A program made the translations under genes and the position numbers. A DNA stretch of 64,000 nt from DASSSQ01 sp963839285 (GTDB lineage: Bacteria > Actinomycetota > Thermoleophilia > Gaiellales > Gaiellaceae), in contig CAWIUN010000029.1 of the NCBI GenBank assembly GCA_963839285.1, positions 109,868 to 173,867 on the forward strand, given 5' to 3'. The notes beneath the pieces were generated by a model. It made no database searches, was not told the origin of the DNA, and saw only the letters and a list, made by a program, of their open reading frames with translations. Shown here piece by piece: positions 55,559-63,834 of the stretch (the stretch's first letter is position 1; each line of letters begins with the position of its first letter).

Positions 55559-56778
55559 CCGCGCGCGACCCCGACGCCGTCGTCCCAAGTGACGAAATGT
55601 CACCACCGACGGCTGCCTTCTCAGCTGGTGACGAAGTGTCACAAGGGCGGGCGGCCGTGCTCCCGACCTACGCCCGCGCCGCGGTCACCTTCGTCGAGGG
55701 CGAGGGCTGCCGGCTCGTCGACGACGCCGGGCGCCGCTACCTCGACTTCGGCGCCGGCATCGCCGTCGTCGCGCTCGGGCACCGCCACCCGGCGCCGCTC
55801 GCCGCCGCCCGCGCGCAGCTCGACCGGCTCTGGCACGCCTCGAACCTCTACTGGACGGAGCCGCAGGTCGCGCTCGCGGAGCGGCTCTCGGCGCGCTTCG
55901 GCGGCGCGGCGGCGTTCTTCTGCAACTCCGGCACCGAGGCGAACGAGGCGGCGATCAAGTACGCGCGCAAGGCGACCGGCAGGCCCGGGGTCGTCGCGCT
56001 CGAGGGCTCGTTCCACGGCCGCACGACCGGCGCGCTCGCCGCGACCGGTCAGCCGGCGAAGCGCGCGGACTTCGAGCCGCTGCTGCCCGGCGTCCGCTTC
56101 GCGCGCGCGAACGACGTCGACTCGCTGGACGCGGCCCTCGGCGACGACGTCGGCCTCGTCCTGCTCGAGCCGGTGCTCGGCGAGGGCGGCGTCCACCCGC
56201 TGACCGCCGAGTTCGTGCAGGCGGCCGCCGCCGGAGCCCGAAGCGTCGGCGCGCTCCTCTGCCTCGACGAGATCCAGACCGGCGTCGGCCGCACGGGCAG
56301 CTTCTTCGCCTTCGAGCAGCTCGGCGTCGCGCCCGACCTCGTCACGCTCGCGAAGGGGCTCGCGAACGGCCTGCCGATCGGCGCCCTGCTCGTCGACGTC
56401 GGCCGGAGCGGGGGCGAGAGCGCCTTCGGCCCCGGCGACCACGGCGCGACCTTCGGCGGCAACCCCGTCGCCTGCGCCGCCGCCTGCGCCGTCGTCGACG
56501 CCGTCGACGACGTGCTGCTCGAGAACGTCCGGGCGCGGGGCGGGGAGCTCGCCGCCGGGCTGGCCGAGCTCCCCGGGGTCGACGAGGTGCGCGGCGCGGG
56601 GCTGCTCCTCGGCGCCGACCTCGAGCGGCCCGCCTCGGAGGTCGTCGCCGCCTGCCTCGAGCGCGGCCTCGTCGTCCTCTCGGCCGGCGAGCGCGTGCTC
56701 CGGCTCGCGCCGCCGCTCGTCGTCTCGGCGGCCGAGGTCGGCGAGGCGCTCGCGATCCTGCGGGACGTGCTCGCGTGA
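55555..56778 (+). CDS. argD: Acetylornithine aminotransferase
   Basis: 407 residues, PLP fold type I. It has FFCNSGTEANEAAIKYARKA, ALEGSFHGRTTGALAATGQ, LLCLDEIQTGVGRTGSFFAF, LAKGLANGLPIGALL with the PLP Lys, and DHGATFGGNPVACAAACAV. The first ~35 residues before LPTYARAAVTFVEGEG are unusual and carry two palindromic repeats (55585-55607 and 55626-55646) read as PSDEMSP and GDEVSQG. A later start near 55650 would give the normal family N-terminus, but no good start codon is there. argF, often next, is missing; argR follows. Confidence 0.94.
   Translation: MTARDPDAVVPSDEMSPPTAAFSAGDEVSQGRAAVLPTYARAAVTFVEGEGCRLVDDAGRRYLDFGAGIAVVALGHRHPAPLAAARAQLDRLWHASNLYWTEPQVALAERLSARFGGAAAFFCNSGTEANEAAIKYARKATGRPGVVALEGSFHGRTTGALAATGQPAKRADFEPLLPGVRFARANDVDSLDAALGDDVGLVLLEPVLGEGGVHPLTAEFVQAAAAGARSVGALLCLDEIQTGVGRTGSFFAFEQLGVAPDLVTLAKGLANGLPIGALLVDVGRSGGESAFGPGDHGATFGGNPVACAAACAVVDAVDDVLLENVRARGGELAAGLAELPGVDEVRGAGLLLGADLERPASEVVAACLERGLVVLSAGERVLRLAPPLVVSAAEVGEALAILRDVLA
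55585..55607 (+). repeat. Dispersed palindromic repeat, copy 3 (inside argD)
   Basis: CCAAGTGACGAAATGTCACC then ACC: GTGAC/GTCAC arms around GAAAT. The core is identical to copy 1. Confidence 0.7.
55626..55646 (+). repeat. Dispersed palindromic repeat, copy 4 (inside argD)
   Basis: TGGTGACGAAGTGTCACAAG then G: GTGAC/GTCAC arms around GAAGT. It lies about 40 bp after copy 3 and is also in frame. Confidence 0.7.
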
Positions 56779-57231
56779 ACCGCCGGGAGCGGCACGGCGC
56801 GATCCTGCGCCTGATCCGGGAGCAGCAGCTCTCGACGCAGGCGGAGCTGGCGGAGGCGCTGCGGGCCGCGGGCTTCCCGGCCGTGCAGACGACCGTCTCG
56901 CGCGACGTCCACGAGCTCCGGCTGCAGAAGATCCGCGGCGAGGACGGCCGGCTCGTCTACGCGCCCGCCGGGGCCGCGGCGCCGCTGCAGGTCGGGCCCG
57001 CGGTGCGGCGCTTCGCGCTCTCGATCGAGTCGAGCGGCAACCTCGTCCTGATCACGACCCCGTCCGGCTTCGGGCACGCGCTCGCGGAGGAGATCGACCG
57101 GGCCGGGCCATCCGAAGATCCTCGGCACCGTCGCCGGGGACAACACCATCCTCGTCGTCGCCCGCGAGGGCGAGTCCGCGACCGGGCTCCGCGACGAGCT
57201 GAGACACCACCTCTACGAAGGAGCGGCATGA
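56775..57231 (+). CDS. argR: Arginine repressor (one frame shift)
   Basis: About 151 residues. The N-terminal winged helix has HGAILRLIREQQLSTQAELA, FPAVQTTVSRDVHELRLQKI. The C-terminal arginine-binding domain has NLVLITTPSGFGHALAEEID and, after one extra G near 57108, GHPKILGTVAGDNTILVVAR with the conserved GDNT. It represses arginine synthesis when arginine is bound; the likely target is the argC promoter region. The start overlaps argD and the stop overlaps argG. Confidence 0.93.
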
Positions 57232-58434
57232 CGAAGAAAGCGGCGCTCGCCTACTCGGGCGGCCTCGACACGAGCTGCGCGATCGCGTGGCTGCAGGAGG
57301 ACTACGGCTTCGACGAGGTGATCGCGGTCCTCGTCGACGTCGGGCAGGAGTTCGACCTCGAGGCCTCGCTCGAGCGCGGCAGGGCCGCCGGCGCGGCAGA
57401 GGTGCTGCTCGTCGACCGCAAGGACGAGTTCGCGGGCGACCAGTGCGCGAAGGCGATCCAGACGAACGCGCTCTACGAGAACCGCTACCCGCTCGTCTCG
57501 GCGCTCTCGCGCCCGGTCGTGGCGCAGGCGGTCGCCGAGGTCGCGCTCGAGGCGGGCGCCGAGGCCGTCGTCCACGGCTGCACCGCCAAGGGAAACGACC
57601 AGGTGCGCTTCGAGCTCGCCTTCCGCGCCAACTACCCGGGCGTCCGCGTGATCGCGCCGCTCCGCGACCGGATGCGCTCGCGGGACGAGGCGATCGCCTT
57701 CGCGGAGGCGCGCGGGATCCCGATCAAGCACACGCAGGCCTCGCCCTACTCGATCGACGAGAACCTCTTCGGCCGGTCGATCGAGGCCGGCGTGCTCGAG
57801 GACCCCTGGGTCGCGCCGCCGGAGGACGTCTACGCGCTGACGAAGGACCCCGCGACGGCGCCCGCGCCGGTCGAGGTCGTCGTCGGCTTCGAGCAGGGCG
57901 TCCCGGTCTCGCTCGACGGCACCGAGGCGCCGCTCGCCGAGCTCGTCGCCGTCCTGAACGGAGCCGCCGGCGCCTACGGGATCGGCCGGATCGACATGAT
58001 CGAGAACCGCGTCGTCGGGATCAAGAGCCGTGAGATCTACGAGGCGCCCGCCGCGACCTGCCTGATCGAGGCGCACAAGGCGCTCGAGGACGTCGTCCTG
58101 ACCAGGGACGAGCTGCGGATCAAGCGCGGGCTCGAGACGACCTGGACCGAGCTCGTCTACGAGGGCCTCTGGTTCTCGCCGGCGCGCGAGGCGGTCGACG
58201 CCTTCGTCGCGAAGACGCAGGAGCGGGTCACGCGGCGAGGTGCGGCTGCGGCTGCAGCCGGGCCTGCCGGTCGTCGCCGGGCGCCGCTCGCCGAACGCGC
58301 TCTACTCGGAGGAGCTCGCCTCCTACTCGACCGGGGACACCTTCCCGCACGACGCGGCGGCGGGCTTCCTGACGCTGCAGGCGCTCGAGGTCGAGCTCGT
58401 CGCGGAGCTGAAGCGGGGCCGGGTCCCCGCGTGA
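57228..58434 (+). CDS. argG: Argininosuccinate synthase (one frame shift)
   Basis: About 401 residues. It has ALAYSGGLDTSCAIAWLQED (PP-loop), GCTAKGNDQVRFELAFRA, IAPLRDRMRSRDEAIAFAEA, IENRVVGIKSREIYEAPAAT and GLWFSPAREAVDAFVAKTQE. One extra base near 58236 separates ERVTGEVRLRLQPG from the rest; SPNALYSEELASYSTGDTF then ends the protein. It joins citrulline and aspartate. GGAGCGGC precedes ATG 57228, inside the argR stop. Confidence 0.95.
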
Positions 58435-58444
58435 GGGAGGCCGC

Positions 58445-59650
58445 GTGACGCTCTGGTCGGGCCGCACCGGCGCCCGGCTCGACGGCGACGTGGAGGACTT
58501 CCTCCGGGCCGACGACGCCGAGCTGCTCCCGTACGACTGCGAGGCGACGCTCGTCCACGCCCGGCGCCTGCACGCGGCCGGGATCCTCTCGGACGCGGAG
58601 GTCGCCGAGGCGGAGGCGATCCTGGGCGGGATCGAGTGGGAGCCGGGCGACGAGGACGTGCACACGCTGATCGAGCGGAAGCTCGGCGAGGTGGGGCGGA
58701 AGATCCACGCAGGCCGCTCGCGCAACGACCAGGTCGCGGCGGCCTTCCGGCTCTACGTCGGCGACGCGGCGCTCGAGGCGTCGCGGGAGCTCGGCGCCTT
58801 CGCGCGCACGATCCTCGAGCGGGCGGAGCAGGAGGCGGAGACGCCGATGCCCGGCTACACGCACCTGCAGCGGGCGCAGCCCGTCACGGTCGGCCACCAC
58901 CTGCTCGCCTGGGTCGAGATGCTCGACCGCGACCGGGCCCGCTTCGGCTTCTGCGCCGAGCAGGCGCGGCCCTCGCCGCTCGGCGCGGGCGCGCTCGCCG
59001 GCTCGACGCTCGGGCTGCCGGCGCCGAAGGACCCGCTGCGCAACTCGCTCGACGCCGTCGCCGACCGCGACTTCGCGCTCGACTACCTCTACGCCGCCGC
59101 GGTGCTGTTCACGCACCTGTCGCGGATCGGCGAGGAGCTCTGCCTCTGGGCGACCGCCGAGTTCGGCTTCGCGACGCTGCCGGAGGCGGCCGCGACCGGG
59201 TCGTCGATGATGCCGCAGAAGCTGAACCCGGACGTCGCCGAGCTCGCCCGCGGCAAGGCCGGCACCGCGATCGGGCGCCTGACCGGGCTGCTCGCGACGG
59301 TCAAGGGCCTGCCGCTCGCCTACGACCGCGACCTGCAGGAGGACAAGCCGCCCGTCTTCGCGGCGCGCAAGGACGTCCGCGGCGCGCTCCGGGCGCTCGG
59401 CGTCATGGTCGCCGGGCTCGGCTTCGAGCGGGAGCGGCTCGCGGAGGCGGCGTCCGACCCGCTGCTGCGCGCGACCGACGCCGCCGAGGCGCTCGTCGCC
59501 GCCGGCGTCCCCTTCCGCGACGCGCACGAGCGGGTCGCCTCCTCGGTCCGCGACGGCAGCTTCGAGGCGCCCGCGGCGGCCCCGAGGCCTGCTCCGGGCC
59601 CCGGCGGCGTCCGCGAGGCGCTCGCCGAGGCCCGGAGCCGCTTCCGCTGA
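58445..59650 (+). CDS. argH: Argininosuccinate lyase
   Basis: 401 residues, a little shorter than usual (~460) because the C-terminal region is trimmed. It has LWSGRTGARLDGDVEDFLRA, IHAGRSRNDQVAAAFRLYV, MPGYTHLQRAQPVTVGHHLL and the fumarase-superfamily signature GSSMMPQKLNPDVAELARGK. It yields arginine and fumarate and is the last gene of argCJBDRGH. GTG 58445 follows argG by 10 bp with GGGAGG in between. Confidence 0.95.
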   Translation: MTLWSGRTGARLDGDVEDFLRADDAELLPYDCEATLVHARRLHAAGILSDAEVAEAEAILGGIEWEPGDEDVHTLIERKLGEVGRKIHAGRSRNDQVAAAFRLYVGDAALEASRELGAFARTILERAEQEAETPMPGYTHLQRAQPVTVGHHLLAWVEMLDRDRARFGFCAEQARPSPLGAGALAGSTLGLPAPKDPLRNSLDAVADRDFALDYLYAAAVLFTHLSRIGEELCLWATAEFGFATLPEAAATGSSMMPQKLNPDVAELARGKAGTAIGRLTGLLATVKGLPLAYDRDLQEDKPPVFAARKDVRGALRALGVMVAGLGFERERLAEAASDPLLRATDAAEALVAAGVPFRDAHERVASSVRDGSFEAPAAAPRPAPGPGGVREALAEARSRFR

Positions 59651-59662
59651 GCCGGGGCGGTC

Positions 59663-60385
59663 CTACGGTCTCGGCAGGGGCACGAGCAACCCGCGGCCCG
59701 CGAAGCCGACGGTGCGGTCGAGCGTGTCCAGGTAGCGCCGCGAGAGCGGCGGCAGCGCCCGCAGCGTCCAGAGGATCTGCCCCTGCACCCAGGCGGCCTC
59801 GCGCGCGCGGCCGACGTCCCACATCGCGACGCGGTCGTCGAGCTGGCCGAGCGCGGCGTCCGCGAAGCCGACGAGGCCGGTCGCGAAGCTGCGCTTGACC
59901 TCCGCCTCGGTCGCCGCGAGCACCGCGTTCACGGCCGTGAAGTCCGCGTGCTGCCGCGTCGCCCGCGACAGGTCGAGCTTCCGCTGGGCCGCCGTCCGCA
60001 CGAGCGCGACGGGGAGGTCGCGGTTGATGTGCGCGTTCATGCCGCAGAGCGCGAACTGGAGCGGTGCGATCGTCCGCTTCGCGCGCGCGGCGCAGAGCGG
60101 CGCCCAGGCGCGCGGCGCCTTCGCCGGGTCGGCCGTGAACGCCTTCAGCGCCGCGAGGTAGAGGTTGGCGAAGACGACGTCGAGGCGCTCGACGAAGGCG
60201 GGGTCCGCGAAGCCGCCGGGCCGGAGCGCCGCGTGGACGTTCTCCGTCACCGCCAGGTAGAGCGTCGTGAAGGCCCGGACGCCGTCGCGCTTCGGCAGCG
60301 CCGCCTCGATCGCCCGCAGCCGCTCGATCACCTCGGGCACGGTCCTCGGCGGGCGCCCCGCGAGCGCGGTCTCGAGCTTCGTCAC
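59663..60385 (-). CDS. DUF5995-like protein
   Basis: 240 residues from GTG 60385. It has VIERLRAIEAALPKRDGVRA, LYLAVTENVHAALRPGGFAD, VFANLYLAALKAF, RTIAPLQFALCGMNAHINRD and LDTLDRTVGFAGRGLLVPL, which I associate with the all-helical DUF5995 family of actinobacteria. The conserved NAHINRD and HADF suggest a metal site, perhaps hydrolase-like (inference). It overlaps the DUF72 gene by 4 nt, so they are co-transcribed, and is convergent with argH (12-bp gap). Confidence 0.8.
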   Translation of the reverse strand: MTKLETALAGRPPRTVPEVIERLRAIEAALPKRDGVRAFTTLYLAVTENVHAALRPGGFADPAFVERLDVVFANLYLAALKAFTADPAKAPRAWAPLCAARAKRTIAPLQFALCGMNAHINRDLPVALVRTAAQRKLDLSRATRQHADFTAVNAVLAATEAEVKRSFATGLVGFADAALGQLDDRVAMWDVGRAREAAWVQGQILWTLRALPPLSRRYLDTLDRTVGFAGRGLLVPLPRP

Positions 60386-61312
60386 GGCGAGCCGGCCCCG
60401 GTCGCCTCGACGCCGGCCCCGCGCAGCGCCTCGGCGAGCCGGCGCGCGTTCTCCGGCCCCTGCGCGACCCCGTCGTGGTGGGCGTTCGTGTTCATCAGCG
60501 CGTAGACCTGCTCCGCCTCGGCGGCGAGCCGCTGCATCGGCTCGACCCACTCGGCCAGCTCCCGGGGCTCGTAGAGGTAGTCGAAGCGGTCGGCGGCGCT
60601 GCCGCCGCGCTTGTTCCAGGTGGCGGCGTTGCGGCCGTGGAAGCGCACGTAGGCGGTCGGGCCGGTGACGGCGACCACGGTCGGGATCAGGTTCTTCGCC
60701 TCGCTGCGCGGCGCGTCGACGACGACGAGCGAGAGCCCCCGCGCCTCCAGGAACGCGAGCGTCTCGGCGCGGTGCTCGTCGTCGAGCCAGCTGCGGTGGC
60801 GGAACTCGACCAGCAGGTCGTGGCCCGGCAGCTGCTCACGGGCCCAGTCCAGGTACTCGAGCGAGTGCTCGCGGTGGACGACGTACGGCGCCAGCTGCAG
60901 GAGGATCCCGCCGAGCTTGCCCGCCTCGCGCATCGGCTCGACGGCCTCGCGGAAGAGCCGGAAGACCTCGGCGCGAACCTCGCGCGGCAGCCGCTCGACC
61001 CGTCCGCGCGCGTTCGGCTCGACCGCGCCGTGCAGCTCCGGCGGGAGCGCCTCGAGCCGCACCGGGTGCCGCGTCATCGGCGCGAAGGCCTTGATGTGGA
61101 AGACGAAGCCGTCGGGAACCCGCTCTGCCCACTGCGCGACGGTCGCCGGCGACCGGAAGCCGGTAGTAGGTCGAGTCGATCTCGCAGGTGTCGAAGCGCT
61201 CGGCGTAGTAGCGCAGGCGCTCCTCCGGGGTCTTGACGTCCTTCGGGTACCACGCCTTCAGGAGCGCCTCGTCGGCGAACGAGCAGGTGCCGGTGCGGAC
61301 GGCGGCCGCCAT
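60382..61312 (-). CDS. DUF72 (YecE-like) TIM-barrel protein (one frame shift)
   Basis: About 309 residues. It has VRTGTCSFADEALLKAWYPK, RLRYYAERFDTCEIDSTYYR, then after one extra base near 61150 TVAQWAERVPDGFVFHIKAF. Later KLGGILLQLAPYVVHREHSL, LLVEFRHRSWLDDEHRAETL and AYVRFHGRNAATWNKRGG are all DUF72 landmarks. Function in the family is unproven; the fold resembles xylose-isomerase-like barrels. Confidence 0.9.
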
Positions 61313-61338
61313 CGGGTCAGCCTACGTCGTGCCCGGGC

Positions 61339-61551
61339 TCAGCGTCCGAGCAGACGGCGGACGAGCGGCCTGCGCTCCGGCTGCGCCGCCGCCGGCGGGG
61401 CGGCCTGAGCGGCCTCCGTCGACTCGGTCGGCCGGGCCGTCCTCGCGGCGGCACGCTCCCGGTCCGCCCGGATCGTCTCGCGCATCTCGTCGATCAGGCT
61501 CTCGTCGTCGCGCTGGGTCATCGCGGACCGGAGTTCGCCCTCGACGCGCAT
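61339..61551 (-). CDS. Small charged hypothetical protein
   Basis: 70 residues from ATG 61551 (ATG 61521, giving MTQRDDESLIDEMRETIRAD, is equally possible). An acidic/basic helix is followed by an Ala/Pro/Thr-rich linker and a basic end RRPLVRRLLGR. No family recognised. Confidence 0.4.
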   Translation of the reverse strand: MRVEGELRSAMTQRDDESLIDEMRETIRADRERAAARTARPTESTEAAQAAPPAAAQPERRPLVRRLLGR

Positions 61552-61582
61552 CGTCCTCCAGAGGCTCGACCGTGTCGGCGTC

Positions 61583-61768
61583 CTAGTACGCGCGGCCGGC
61601 GATCACGTCCGCGACCACGAAGCTGACGACGATCAGCAGCGTGATCAGGACCGCCAGCACGAGCGCGACTCCCGGCAGCAGCAGCCACGGCGATCCCTGC
61701 TCGTCGCCCCTGAGGTCGACGTGCGGGTGCGGCACGTGCAGGTGCGGGTGGGAGTGCGTCTGCGCCAT
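61583..61768 (-). CDS. Small membrane protein with His-rich N-terminus
   Basis: 61 residues. The N-terminus MAQTHSHPHLHVPHPHVDLR has seven His in alternate positions, which could bind metal ions. Then one membrane helix, LLPGVALVLAVLITLLIVVS, and a short tail AGRAY. A strong AGGAGGTGA lies before ATG 61768. No family recognised; possibly a metal-sensing or accessory peptide (inference). Confidence 0.65.
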   Translation of the reverse strand: MAQTHSHPHLHVPHPHVDLRGDEQGSPWLLLPGVALVLAVLITLLIVVSFVVADVIAGRAY

Positions 61769-61865
61769 GCGGCGTCACCTCCTACCGACAGTCTAGTGCG
61801 TTCGTGACGTTCAGCACACTCATGGTCGGAGCGACCGATCCGCGCGCTCGCCCGTTGTCTCCTCG

Positions 61866-63306
61866 ATGCTGCTTCCCGGCCTGCTCGTGCTCCTGCTCCT
61901 CGTCCTCGGCGTCGGGTCGGCGACGGTTGCCTCGCTCGCGCTCGCGCACGTCGTTCTCGACCTGGGGCGTCTTCCTCTTCTACTCGCTGCCGGCGATCTT
62001 CTTCGGGCTCTGGACCGTGCGCGAGTTCGCGCCGCAGACGTGGCGGCGGGCCTCGCTGCCCCTGCGCCTCGTCTTCCGCCGCAGCCGCTTCGCGCCGCCG
62101 CCGGCGCCGCCGCGCAGCCACGACGAGCCGGCGCGTCGGCGGAGAGCCGCCGAGGCGCCGCCGCCGGGACGGTTCGTCGAGGCGATCGGCGCGCTGCGGC
62201 GGCTGCTCCAGGCGGTGCTGCGGCCGTGGCTGCTCCTGATGCGCCCGTTCATCGACGCCTGGCGCGTGCCGCGGGTGCGCCGCGCGGTCAACGTCGCCTT
62301 CGGCCTCGCCGCGCTCGGGATCGCCGTCGTCGTCGTGCTCCGCTTCCGCAGCGTCGGCTGGCCGCTCGAGCGGGCGAACCTGTCGCTGACCGTCGGCGCC
62401 GGCGCGCTCTTCCTCTCGGCGTACGCCTTCAAGGCGCTGGGCTGGCAGCGGCTCTTCCGGCCCGCGGAGCGGCCGCGCTCGCTGCCGCTCGCGACCGCGA
62501 CCGGCGCCGCCGCGGTCGCCGGCCTCGCGCTCCCGGGCCGCTTCGACGACGCGATCCGCGTCGCGATCGTGCGGAAGCTGCCCGGCCGCGCGCCCGCCGT
62601 CGGCACCGTCGTGCTGTCGCTCTTCCTGCTCGGGATGATCGACACCGCGGCGATGACGCCCTTCGCCGCGACGGCCGCGGTCGAGGGCGACGGCGGGCTC
62701 GGGATCCGGATCGCGTTCGCGATCGTGGCGGGCGCCGGGCTCGGCGCCGGCGTCGTGATCGCGGCGCTGCCGCGGATCGCCTCGACCGAGAGCTTCGGGC
62801 GCTTCCGGCTGACGCGGTGGCTGAACCGGCACGCCCCCTCGTCGCCGGCCGACGCCGCCTACGCGCTGCTGCTCGTCCTCGCCGCCTGGCTCGCCCGGGC
62901 GGGAGGGCTCGCGATGCTGCTGGCCGCGCTCGGCTTCGGCGTCTCGTTGCCGCTCGCGCTCGCGTACCTCTGCGCGGGCGCCGCGACGGGAGCCCTGCCG
63001 ATCAGCCCGGCCGGCCAGGCGACCCAGGCGGGCGTGGGCGCCGCGGTGCTCGCCGCCGGCGGCATCGGCGGCGACGCGGCGATCGCGTTCGCGATCGCCG
63101 CGCAGCTCCTGACGGTCGCCGCCGGCGCCTTCGTCGTCCTCTTCGCCGCGGCCCTCCACGGCGGGCGGCTGCTGCGCGGCGGTGGCGAGGCGGCCGAGCC
63201 GGCTACTCGCCGATCGCCTTCAGCACGACCCGCTTCGGCCGCCGCCCGTCGAACTCCCCGTAGAACACCTGCTCCCACGGACCGAGGTCGAGCCGGCCGT
63301 CCGTGA
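61866..63306 (+). CDS. Flippase-like membrane protein, AglD/MprF TM-domain family (frame shift near the start)
   Basis: About 480 residues from ATG 61866: MLLPGLLVLLLLVLGVGSAT, then one extra G near 61965 and GVFLFYSLPAIFFGLWTVRE, a cytoplasmic Arg/Pro stretch, and the conserved multi-helix domain AVAGLALPGRFDDAIRVAIV, VGTVVLSLFLLGMIDTAAM, PISPAGQATQAGVGAAVLAA. These segments match the lysylphosphatidylglycerol-synthase transmembrane/UPF0104 family, thought to flip lipids. The C-terminus is uncertain: the frame runs into the antisense end of YjbQ (63203-63306) as low-complexity Arg/Pro, so the true stop may be near 63205 and hidden by a base error. Confidence 0.8.
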
Positions 63307-63616
63307 TCGCGAGCACGACCTGGTGCGCCATCAGCTGGCGCTTCAGGTGCGCGTCGGCGTTGTCCTCGGCGCCGTTGTGCCGGTACTGGTCGACGGGCTC
63401 GTGCGGGGCGAGGCGCTCCAGCCAGTCGTCGAAGTCGCGGATCAGGCCCTGCTCGTCGTCGTTGACGAAGACGGCGGCGGTGATGTGCATCGGGTTGACC
63501 AGGCAGAGCCCGTGCCGGATCCCGGAGCGGGAGACGAAGTCCTCGACCCGCGGGGTGATGTTCAGGTAGCCGCGCCGCTCCGGCGTCTCGAAGGTCAGGT
63601 ACTCCGTCGCGTGCAT
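63203..63616 (-). CDS. YjbQ family protein (UPF0047)
   Basis: 137 residues. It has HATEYLTFETPERRGYLNIT, VSRSGIRHGLCLVNPMHITA, DNADAHLKRQLMAHQVVLAI and LDLGPWEQVFYGEFDGRRPK, the full set of UPF0047 landmarks, including the conserved His and EQ. Reported thiamin-phosphate-synthase-like weak activity in some members; biological role unclear. ATG 63616 is used; the frame is open upstream but without family similarity. Confidence 0.93.
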   Translation of the reverse strand: MHATEYLTFETPERRGYLNITPRVEDFVSRSGIRHGLCLVNPMHITAAVFVNDDEQGLIRDFDDWLERLAPHEPVDQYRHNGAEDNADAHLKRQLMAHQVVLAITDGRLDLGPWEQVFYGEFDGRRPKRVVLKAIGE

Positions 63617-63649
63617 CCCGGCCTCGAAGCCTAGCGCCGGCGCTGTTGC

Positions 63650-63655
63650 TATAGT
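63650..63655 (+). promoter_or_regulatory. -10-like element before the last gene
   Basis: TATAGT, about 143 bp before the first start (ATG 63799). The long leader contains no gene I can recognise. Confidence 0.35.
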
Positions 63656-63798
63656 CCGCCGAGCGGTGCGGTGCGACTCCGAGGCTCTCGAGGCCGAACG
63701 GACGCAGACCCCGCCGGAATGACCTCGCAGCACCGCCGTCCGCGCTATCCGCGCGCACGGATCGCCACCACCACTGGCCAAACCGGAGGGAGCTCCAG

Positions 63799-63834
63799 AT
63801 GATCCGTCTCACCCTGGTCGAGGTGTCCCGATGA
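63799..63834 (+). CDS. 11-codon leader frame
   Basis: ATG 63799 has GGAGGGAG upstream and encodes MIRLTLVEVSR, ending in a TGA that overlaps ATG 63831 of the next gene (ATGA). The good ribosome-binding site belongs to this mini-frame, so the downstream gene seems to depend on coupled translation. It could also be the result of a base error at the start of the longer gene. Confidence 0.35.
   Translation: MIRLTLVEVSR

Noticed and set aside
61804..61865. Start of the flippase-like protein at ATG 61804
   Set aside because: That frame has a Cys/Ser/Arg-rich nonsense N-terminus; ATG 61866 gives a proper hydrophobic helix and joins the main frame after one extra G.
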